Assembly: GCF_004187715.1 (NCBI RefSeq) | Contig: NZ_QZWF01000042.1 | Location: 1 to 48,290, forward strand | Direction: 5' to 3' | From: Streptomyces sp. F001 | GTDB taxonomy: Bacteria > Actinomycetota > Actinomycetes > Streptomycetales > Streptomycetaceae | DNA: 48,290 bases | Shown here: one piece after another, positions 1 to 6,758 of the stretch | Layout of the letters: every line of letters begins with the position of its first letter | How positions within the stretch are numbered: position 1 is the first letter of the stretch | Notes under the pieces: model-generated | The model's input: the letters and a program-made list of their open reading frames with translations, nothing else | What the model was told of the DNA's origin: nothing | Databases searched by the model: none | Translations under genes and position numbers: made by a program

Positions 1-243
1 CCGCCGAACGCGGCATGACCGCGCTCGCCCTGAACGACCGCGACGCCGCCGGCGGCGCCGTACGGTTCGCCGGCGCGCCGCGCCCGGAGCAGCACCGAGA
101 CCGCTACCCCTTGTGGTGCTTGGTTCTACCGTGGCCGGGCCTAAGCGCGCAGCCTTCAACGACGCCTACCTTCTGCCTCATTCCCACAAGATCGAGCAGG
201 CGCGCGCCGCTGGCGCCTACCGACAGGTGCCCGCACCCCCAGA

Positions 244-900
244 CCGGCAGCCTGGCCGCCGACGACGCCCCGCTGAGCCCGTACGTCGTCGCGGTCCTGA
301 TCCGCAACTCCTACAGCGCCGGCTTGGCCCACGCCGACGCCTTGCGCCGCCTGACGGAGGCTGGTGAGGTCGACCCCACCAACCCCTGGACGTTGCTGCG
401 CGGCGCTCTGGAAAACTCCGCCAACTGCATGTGTCTCCAAGGGCTCCGGCCGTGACGAACGCCGGCACCGCGCACTGGCCCTGTGGAACGAGGACATGCG
501 CAACCGCCACCGGCACAAGCAGGACACCGGCCATCCCCAGCCGCGGCAAGACCGGTGTACAGCGCCGGGCAGAGATCCGCGCCAGCGCCGATCACCTCGG
601 CCTGGCACCGCTCGCCACACCCAGGCCCCACCAGGTCCTGCCGGCCGCCGCGCCCTCCGCGGGCCTGACGGCGGTCAAGGTGTGCGCGGCCTGGCGGGCA
701 GGGTTTGCGCAGGGCCGCTACTGGCCCGATCTGAGGGCCTCTCAACCCTGTGCCGCGATCCCGGGAGCCGATGGCATCCACACCGTCGCCCTGGTCATCG
801 ACGAGGACCAGCACCGGCCGCCGGCCAAGTACTGCCGCGTCATGCTGTCTCGTCTGCGTGAGCACTACCACGCCCGCGCCCGGCCCGCTGACAGGCGGGT
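244..900 (+). pseudogene. Frameshifted hypothetical gene remnant
   Basis: A single protein-like sequence is spread over all three plus frames. The first frame reads through SYSAGLAHADALRRL and NPWTLLRGALENSA until about 430. The next frame continues with RDERRHRALALWNEDMRNR until about 535. The third frame carries VQRRAEIRASADHLGLAPL, WPDLRASQPCAAIPGADG and CRVMLSRLREHYHARA until about 880. Each piece has ordinary Streptomyces coding composition and the pieces abut without gaps, so at least two frameshifts (near 430-450 and 535-550) are inferred. I do not recognise the family; the upstream boundary is uncertain and no intact start was identified. Confidence 0.6.
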
Positions 901-1027
901 GCGAGCCGGCCCGCCAGTTCGTCACTGTGCTCGCACGATCGGCCGATCCCCAGGCCGAGGTCTGACTCGTTGACACGTGCAGCAGCGCAAGCCTGCCGTA
1001 CCCGGACATGTGGGGAGAGGAGACCCG

Positions 1028-1924
1028 GTGGAGCTCTCAGCCCGGCACGTGCTGTGGCGACGCTTCGAGGACGAGCAAGACGACATAAGGCTCGCTGAAG
1101 TGTGCGGCGGAGTACGTTCGATCACCGAAGGGGACGGAGTCGAGGATCCCCATGCCGTCGTCGCCTTGGCCATCGCCGGGGCCGCCGAAGGCGTTCTCGC
1201 CGGCCTGGACGACGTGTGGGCCCTCTACACGCCGCAGCAGGTCGTCTGTGCTGCCTCCGCCCTGTGTGCGCAGATCACCGCAGCAGGCGGAGCACTTGAG
1301 AAGCTTGATGCCCGTTTCGATGTGATGGCCGAACGCGGCGACATTGCGGTGCCCGACGTGGACCGGCCTGGAAGTGGCGAGGCCGGTGAGCCCGGCAGAC
1401 TCGGCCCGGCGCAGAGCGCTCTGGGATCCACGGGACATGCGGCCTCCACTGCTGTGCCGGCCGGCGCCGAGGAAGCCGTGCGCCTTCTGACCGCTGCGCA
1501 GTACCTGACACCACTGTCCACCAGCGCACACGAGACCCTCACCGAGGTCGGTCGCCTGCTTGGCGACGACGCGGAGCCGTTCACGGCAGACCATGACCTC
1601 GATACGCCCGCTCACCGCGCCCGTGAACGCTGCGGATGCCGGACCGGGCTCACTGCCCGTGACGGCGCACGGTGGGACTTCCGTCGCGAAGACAGTGAAT
1701 GGTGCCTCGTACGCAGGGCTGACGGCCACTGGGCGGAACTCGCCGCCTCAGAGGCATGCGCCGACCCACGTCACCTGACCGCCCTGATCCGCTCGGCCGC
1801 ATCACTTCCGACGGTTCGGACCTGCCCAGGACCGAGCAGCGATGACCAAGACCACCGACGCTGTCATGGCGCTCCTCGAAGACGCCGCGCCCCTGCGCCC
1901 CTCTCACGGCTACGTCAACGGTGA
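1028..1924 (+). CDS. Hypothetical protein
   Basis: 298-codon ORF. The GTG at 1028 was chosen because a strong purine-rich site (GGGGAGAGGAG) lies about five bases before it; an in-frame start 51 bases upstream lacks one. The first ~260 residues look like a genuine acidic soluble protein, alanine- and leucine-rich with probable helical segments (for example VVALAIAGAAEGVLAGLDDVW). A short Cys pair (RCGCRTG) lies near residue 200. The last ~40 residues become arginine/proline-rich and resemble out-of-frame sequence, so the true 3' end may have been altered by a frameshift. No family recognised and no signal peptide or membrane segment seen. It follows the decayed gene at 244-900 on the same strand. 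Confidence 0.5.
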   Translation: MELSARHVLWRRFEDEQDDIRLAEVCGGVRSITEGDGVEDPHAVVALAIAGAAEGVLAGLDDVWALYTPQQVVCAASALCAQITAAGGALEKLDARFDVMAERGDIAVPDVDRPGSGEAGEPGRLGPAQSALGSTGHAASTAVPAGAEEAVRLLTAAQYLTPLSTSAHETLTEVGRLLGDDAEPFTADHDLDTPAHRARERCGCRTGLTARDGARWDFRREDSEWCLVRRADGHWAELAASEACADPRHLTALIRSAASLPTVRTCPGPSSDDQDHRRCHGAPRRRRAPAPLSRLRQR

Positions 1925-2000
1925 CGCCCGCATGACCTCGCCGACGAAGAGAGACGGGCATGCTGTCGACGGAGCGACCGGATCAGGAATGTTCCCCTGA
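1842..2000 (+). CDS. Possible 52-residue small ORF
   Basis: ATG-initiated ORF overlapping the tail of the preceding gene in another frame, ending TGA at 1998-2000. Its product begins MTKTTDAVMALLEDAAPLRP. In this stretch it looks more protein-like than the arginine-rich tail of the overlapping frame. It could be a small gene or the displaced true C-terminus of the upstream gene after a frameshift. No ribosome-binding site of note. Confidence 0.2.
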   Translation: MTKTTDAVMALLEDAAPLRPSHGYVNGDARMTSPTKRDGHAVDGATGSGMFP

Positions 2001-2206
2001 CGGAAGCGGATGCTGATGCGGAACCGACAGCCGCCACGGACACCCTGGGCCGAGCCGCCGGGCGCGGACCGCCTCATCGCCCCACGCGCCCTCACGAACC
2101 AAACCCTGATCGCCGTGGCGCAGCGCACCCCACACCAGACCGCAGCAGCTCTGCAGCCGACGCTCGACGCCGTCCCTGACCGGTGTATGGAAGGACAACC
2201 CCGCCG

Positions 2207-3187
2207 ATGACCGATCGCACAACGACATCCCGGGCCGGCATCCGTGGCTTTCGCGCGGGCGACGGACCGCAGGTGGTGGAGGTGTGGCGGCGCAGTGCGC
2301 CGGCCGACTCCGTCACTGCGGACCGCTTCCGCTCCCTGGTGCTGCTCGACACCAACTTCGATCCGGAGGGTCTTCGGGTCGCCGTCGAGGGAAACCGCGT
2401 CGTCGGTGCGGCCTACGCAGTGCGCCGTCTGACGCCGATGACCGGCACCGACCTGGAGCCGGAGCAGGGCTGGATCCCGTTCTTCTTCGTCGACCCGGTC
2501 GCCCGCAGGCGCGGCCTCGGCCGCCGGCTGCTGGCCGACGCCCTCCACTGGCTGCACGGCCACGGCCGCACCCGGGTGGACTTCTCCTCGTACACCCCGA
2601 ACTACGTTCTGCCCGGCCTGGACGCCGAGACGTACCCGGAAGCGGCCCTGCTCCTGGAGTCCCTGGGCTTTCGCACGCTGTACGAGGCGGAGGCGATGGA
2701 CCGTGGCCTGGTGGGCTATCGCTTCCCGGAGGACGTCGCGCGCCATGTGGAGGAACTGACGGCGCAGGGCTACCGGTTCGCCACCCCGTCCGACGACGAC
2801 CTGGTGGATCTGTTCGCGCTCGCCGGGAGCCACTTCGGTCCGGACTGGGCGTGCACGATCCGGGCATGTCTGGCCGCGGGCACGCCGCTCGACCGGATCG
2901 TCGTCGTCCGGGACCCTTCGGGCCGCATGGTCGGCTGGGCGATGCACGGGGCGTTCGACGCCGTGGACGAGCGGTTCGGCCCGATCGGCGTGCTGGAGGA
3001 GGTGCGCGGCATCGGACTCGGCGAGATCCTCCTGCACCTGGTCCTTCAGAGGATGCGGGCGCGCCGCGCGCACTCCGCGTGGTTCCTGTGGACCGGCGCG
3101 CAGTCCCCGGCAGGCCACATGTACCGCAAGACCGGCTTCACCACGACCCGTGTGTTCCGCGTGATGCGCCGGACGGCCGCTCGATGA
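2207..3187 (+). CDS. Tandem GNAT-family N-acetyltransferase
   Basis: 326 residues with two GNAT-like folds. The first (about residues 10-150) contains the acetyl-CoA-binding pattern FFVDPVARRRGLGRRLL after a VVGAAYAVR strand. The second (about 170-325) has RMVGWAMHGAFD and a degenerate loop VRGIGLGEILLH, ending with AGHMYRKTGFTTTRVFRVM, typical of the family C-terminus. Acetyl transfer from acetyl-CoA to an amine is the family reaction; the substrate is unknown. The ATG at 2207 follows GGAAGGA by 11 bases; an in-frame start at 2183 would contain that site. Its stop overlaps the next ATG (ATGA), so it is translationally coupled to a sugar ABC transporter operon. A role acting on the imported amino-sugar or its product is only inference. 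Confidence 0.85.
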   Translation: MTDRTTTSRAGIRGFRAGDGPQVVEVWRRSAPADSVTADRFRSLVLLDTNFDPEGLRVAVEGNRVVGAAYAVRRLTPMTGTDLEPEQGWIPFFFVDPVARRRGLGRRLLADALHWLHGHGRTRVDFSSYTPNYVLPGLDAETYPEAALLLESLGFRTLYEAEAMDRGLVGYRFPEDVARHVEELTAQGYRFATPSDDDLVDLFALAGSHFGPDWACTIRACLAAGTPLDRIVVVRDPSGRMVGWAMHGAFDAVDERFGPIGVLEEVRGIGLGEILLHLVLQRMRARRAHSAWFLWTGAQSPAGHMYRKTGFTTTRVFRVMRRTAAR

Positions 3188-4521
3188 CGCCGGCACGCCG
3201 CACCAGCCGCCTGAGCCGCCGCCACTTCGCGCTTGCGCTCCCCTCGGCGCTGCTCGCCTCCGGATGCGCATCGCACCAGGGCACCGGGCGGCCCGGCGAC
3301 CCGATCGTCCTCACCCTGCTCTCCCACTACGCGAGCGGGGTGCTCAAAGAGGCCCTACAGGGCCCGGTCGACGAGTGGAACGCCAGCCACGACCGGGTCA
3401 AGGTGCAGACCAAGGCCGTCGAGTTCACGGACCTGCTGACCACGTTCATGGTCCGGCAGGCCGCGGGCCAGGGCGCCGACATCCTCCACCCGTACTGCTT
3501 GTGGAACGGCCAGCTGGTCCAGGCCGGCGTCCTGCGGCCCGCTCCGAGGGAGCACGCCGAGGAGATCACACGCGGCTACAGCGAAGCTGCGGTCGACGCC
3601 GCGTCGGTGGGCGGCCAGGTCTACGGCTACCCGACCGAGGTGCAGACGTACGCCCTCTACTACAACAAGCGGCTGCTGCGGGAAGCCGGCATCGGCGGCC
3701 CGCCACGCACCTGGCGGGAGCTGGAGGAGACCGCCTACCGCACCGCCAGGCGTGACCGGTACGGCAACACATTGGTCCAGGGCTTCGGGCTGTCGACCGT
3801 TGACGACTCCACCACCGTCGGCCAGACACTCGCCCTGCTCAACGCCGCCGGCGGCAGGTTCGTCTCCGAGGACGGCAGGAGCACCGCCATCGACTCGCCG
3901 GCCGGACGGGCCGTGTTCGATCTGGAGCACCGCCTCGTCGTCAGAGGTGCGAGCGCCCCGGGTGTCAACGTCTACAAGGCGTTCCGGTCCGGGCAGGTGG
4001 CCATGGTGGTCAGCGCCGGCTGGTGGACCGGAAGCCTGAAGACCCTGATGGGCAAGGACTACCGCGATGTCGGCGTCGCGCCGCTGCCCCTCCCCGAGGC
4101 GGACGGCAAGCGCGCCACGCTCTCCACCGGCTTCATGCTGGGGGTCAACGCGGCCGGCAAGCACCCGCGCGCGGCCTGGGAGTTCCTGCGCTGGCTCAAC
4201 ACCGAGAAAGTGAACGTCAAAAGCGCCAAGGAGGGCGGGAAAGCGACCCGGATGAGCTCCCTACAGGTGTCGGCCGGCTCCCTGACCGGCCGAGCCGACG
4301 ACATGCGCACGCTCCTGGGCGCGTACAGCGACGCAAACCTGCGCCCCTTCCTGGACGCGCTGGCGTACTCGGTGCCGGAACCGAATGTGCCCGGCGCACA
4401 GCAGGCCAAATCGCTGCTGCGCAAGAACATCGAGGCGTTGTGGACCGGTCAGCAGTCGGTCGACCAGGCACTGCGCACCACCCGGCGTCAGGTCGATCGA
4501 GAGGTGTCGCGCTCATGGTGA
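3184..4521 (+). CDS. ABC transporter sugar-binding lipoprotein
   Basis: 445-residue family-1 extracellular solute-binding protein (MalE/UgpB type). The N-terminus has a twin-arginine motif (SRRHFALAL) and a lipobox LASGC with the acylated Cys at residue 28, so it is a Tat-exported lipoprotein. The mature part carries the usual hallmarks: ILHPYCLWNGQLVQAG, YGYPTEVQTYALYYNKRLL, FRSGQVAMVVSAGWW and the C-terminal A-x-W-E-F-L-R-W-L segment. It starts inside the stop of the acetyltransferase (ATGA) and overlaps the first permease by seven bases, so the genes form one operon. Ligand not predictable; neighbouring glycosidases suggest an oligosaccharide. Confidence 0.92.
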   Translation: MTPARRTSRLSRRHFALALPSALLASGCASHQGTGRPGDPIVLTLLSHYASGVLKEALQGPVDEWNASHDRVKVQTKAVEFTDLLTTFMVRQAAGQGADILHPYCLWNGQLVQAGVLRPAPREHAEEITRGYSEAAVDAASVGGQVYGYPTEVQTYALYYNKRLLREAGIGGPPRTWRELEETAYRTARRDRYGNTLVQGFGLSTVDDSTTVGQTLALLNAAGGRFVSEDGRSTAIDSPAGRAVFDLEHRLVVRGASAPGVNVYKAFRSGQVAMVVSAGWWTGSLKTLMGKDYRDVGVAPLPLPEADGKRATLSTGFMLGVNAAGKHPRAAWEFLRWLNTEKVNVKSAKEGGKATRMSSLQVSAGSLTGRADDMRTLLGAYSDANLRPFLDALAYSVPEPNVPGAQQAKSLLRKNIEALWTGQQSVDQALRTTRRQVDREVSRSW

Positions 4522-5477
4522 ACGCGCTGACGCCGACGACGACCGAGCGGGCGGCGCCCAGCACGCGCTCCTCCTCGCCCGCCGTCGACGGCCGCGCCCG
4601 GTCCCGGCGCCGCCAGGCCGTCGTCGCCTATCTCTTCCTGGCACCGACGTTGCTGTTCTTCGCCGTCTTCCTGATCCTGCCGCTCGGTTTCGCGCTGCTG
4701 CTGTCGATGTCCCGCTGGGCCGGGTTCGACCTCGGCGGCATCCAACCGGTCGGAACGGACAACTTCGCGGGTCTCTTCGCGGACGGATCGACGTTCCTGG
4801 CGCCGATCCTCACCAACACGCTGCTGTTCGCCCTGGGCACCGTGGTCCTTGCGCTCGCCGGCTCCGTGGTTGTCGCCACCTGCATCGACAACCTGCGGTT
4901 CCAGGGTCTGTGGCGCACCCTGTACTTCCTGCCGATCGTGACGACCGTCGTCGCCGTCGGCAACGTATGGAAGTACATGTACGAGCCGGGCGGCCTCGTC
5001 AACGGCGTACTCAACGCCCTCGGGCTCGGCTCGATGGCCTTCCTCCAGGACCCGGACACTGCGCTGCCCTCGGTCGTGGTCGTCCAGGCCTGGGCCTCGG
5101 TCGGCTCGGCGGTCCTCATCCTGACTGCCGGGCTGAAGTCCATTCCCGAGTCGTACTACGAGGCCGCAGCGCTCGACGGCGCCGGGCCGCTCACCGTCTT
5201 CTGGAAGATCACACTGCCGCTGCTGCGGCCGTCCCTGCTGCTCGTGTGCATCACCCAGTTCATCAGCGGCCTGCAGTCGTTCGCGCTGATCACCGTGATG
5301 ACCAAGGGCGGGCCGGGTGACGCGACCAACGTGGCTGCCCTGGAGATGTACCGGCAGGCCTTCTCGTACGGCCGATGGGGCCCTGCGAGCGCCGCCGCCT
5401 TCGTACTGTTCGTGGTGGTCCTCGTGGTCACCCTGGCGCAGTTGTGGATCTTCCGGCGCAAGGAGGAGGACGCGTGA
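4515..5477 (+). CDS. ABC sugar permease, MalF type
   Basis: 320 residues with six predicted membrane helices (first at YLFLAPTLLFFAVFLILPLGF). A binding-protein-dependent-transport inner-membrane domain carries the EAA loop EAAALDGAGPLTVFWKITLP at about residue 215, which contacts the cytoplasmic ATPase. The N-terminal ~35 residues are a basic cytoplasmic leader. The ATG at 4515 lies within the 3' end of the binding-protein gene, and the stop overlaps the GTG of the next permease. No ATPase gene is linked; Streptomyces CUT1 importers commonly share the MsiK ATPase encoded elsewhere, and I infer the same here. Confidence 0.92.
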   Translation: MVNALTPTTTERAAPSTRSSSPAVDGRARSRRRQAVVAYLFLAPTLLFFAVFLILPLGFALLLSMSRWAGFDLGGIQPVGTDNFAGLFADGSTFLAPILTNTLLFALGTVVLALAGSVVVATCIDNLRFQGLWRTLYFLPIVTTVVAVGNVWKYMYEPGGLVNGVLNALGLGSMAFLQDPDTALPSVVVVQAWASVGSAVLILTAGLKSIPESYYEAAALDGAGPLTVFWKITLPLLRPSLLLVCITQFISGLQSFALITVMTKGGPGDATNVAALEMYRQAFSYGRWGPASAAAFVLFVVVLVVTLAQLWIFRRKEEDA

Positions 5478-6343
5478 TCCGCCGCCGTTTCCCGTGGTTG
5501 TCGTATCTGGTGGTCGTGACCGGCGCCGTGCTCACGGTGGTGCCGTTCCTCGACATGGTGATGACGTCGTTCAAGGGGGCCGGTGAGGCCGGCACGTTGC
5601 CGTACCACTTCCTGCCCAAGGCGTTCGACCTGTCGAACTACCGGGCGGCGATCGACCAGCTCGATCTGCCGGTGCTCTTCCGCAACAGCGTCGTCGCAAC
5701 CGCCGTGATCACCGGATCGGTGCTGTTCACGTCATCACTCGCCGGCTACGCGCTGGCCAAACTCCGCTTCCCCGGCCGGAACTTGATCTTCCGACTCGTG
5801 CTGTCGACGATGATGTTCCCCCCATTCCTCTTCTTCATCCCGCACTTCCTGATCCTGGTGCACTGGCCACTTGCGGGCGGCAACGACCTGTTCGGGCGCG
5901 GGGGCGCGGGCCTGACCGTCAGCATCGCCGCGCTCGCCATGCCGTTCCTCGTCAACGGCTTCGGAATCTTCCTGATGCGCCAGTTCATGGTCTCGATCCC
6001 GGACGAGGTCCTGGAGGCCGCGCGCATCGACGGTGCCGGCGAGTTCGCCGTGTGGTGGCGGATCGTCGTGCCGCAGACCAGGCCGGTCCTGCTGACGCTC
6101 GGTCTGCTGACCTTCGTCCAGGCGTGGAACGAGTACATCTGGGCGCTGCTCATCTCGACCGCCAACCCGGACGTGATGACCCTGCCCGTCGGCATCCAGT
6201 TCCTGCAGGACTACGTGGACCCGACCCGCACGATGCCGATCGTCATGGCCGGTCTCGTCCTGAGCATCCTGCCGGTCCTGATCCTCTTCCTGCTGCTGCA
6301 GAAGTACTACATCCGCGGCGTGATGCTCAGCGGCCTCAAGTGA
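5474..6343 (+). CDS. ABC sugar permease, MalG type
   Basis: 289-residue second permease subunit of the importer. The GTG at 5474 overlaps the previous stop (GTGA), preceded by AGGAGGA. Six membrane helices are evident (SYLVVVTGAVLTVVPFLD near the start, VLSILPVLILFLLL near the end). The EAA loop reads EAARIDGAGEFAVWWRIVVP, and the C-terminal QKYYIRGVMLSGLK is the usual MalG ending. Together with the preceding genes it makes a complete CUT1-type importer apart from the ATPase. The operon ends here; IS debris follows directly. Confidence 0.92.
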   Translation: MIRRRFPWLSYLVVVTGAVLTVVPFLDMVMTSFKGAGEAGTLPYHFLPKAFDLSNYRAAIDQLDLPVLFRNSVVATAVITGSVLFTSSLAGYALAKLRFPGRNLIFRLVLSTMMFPPFLFFIPHFLILVHWPLAGGNDLFGRGGAGLTVSIAALAMPFLVNGFGIFLMRQFMVSIPDEVLEAARIDGAGEFAVWWRIVVPQTRPVLLTLGLLTFVQAWNEYIWALLISTANPDVMTLPVGIQFLQDYVDPTRTMPIVMAGLVLSILPVLILFLLLQKYYIRGVMLSGLK

Positions 6344-6359
6344 GATGCTTCGGCACGCG

Positions 6360-6665
6360 CCCGACGTGAACTTCGCGGTGACAGGTGGGGCAGGCGCCGA
6401 CCCGGGTGGGCAGGAGGATCCGAAGTTCTCGGACGACTTGGCAGAGGGTCGGGCCGGCGCCGCTTCTCCTGGGGATCGGGCCAGCCGCTGCAGGGTGCAG
6501 AAGGCGGGGCGGCACAGACAAAGGTGACGTGGTGGTGCCCGCCTCTCCAGGTGCGGCCTTCGAAGGGGGCAAGTCCCGGGGCCTGCTTCCTCTCGCGGTA
6601 GTCGTGCTCGAGCCGCCGGCGCAGTTCCACCAGCCTGACGAGGGCGGTCAGCGAGGTGTCCCGGT
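6360..6665 (-). pseudogene. IS701-type transposase C-terminal remnant
   Basis: On the minus strand the peptide LRRRLEHDYRERKQAPGL, FEGRTWRGGHHHVTFV reads from about 6660 to 6500. After a frameshift it continues as FCTLQRLARSPGE and the tail SENFGSSCPPGSAPAPPVTA to about 6365. This order (DY..MK..LGL..FEGR.W.G.HHH.TLV..A..F.TLQRL) is the C-terminal end of IS701-family DDE transposases as I know them. Only the last ~100 codons survive, the frame is broken and the HHH region carries substitutions, so it is dead. No terminal repeats were identified. It separates the ABC operon from the convergent GH2 gene. Confidence 0.65.
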
Positions 6666-6758
6666 GCCGGGCCGTCGACGGTCTTGCGGATCTCGCGCCC
6701 GGCGGGTCGAATCCGCAACGCCACCGAGTGGGGGAAACCGATGTGTGATGCGGCATCG

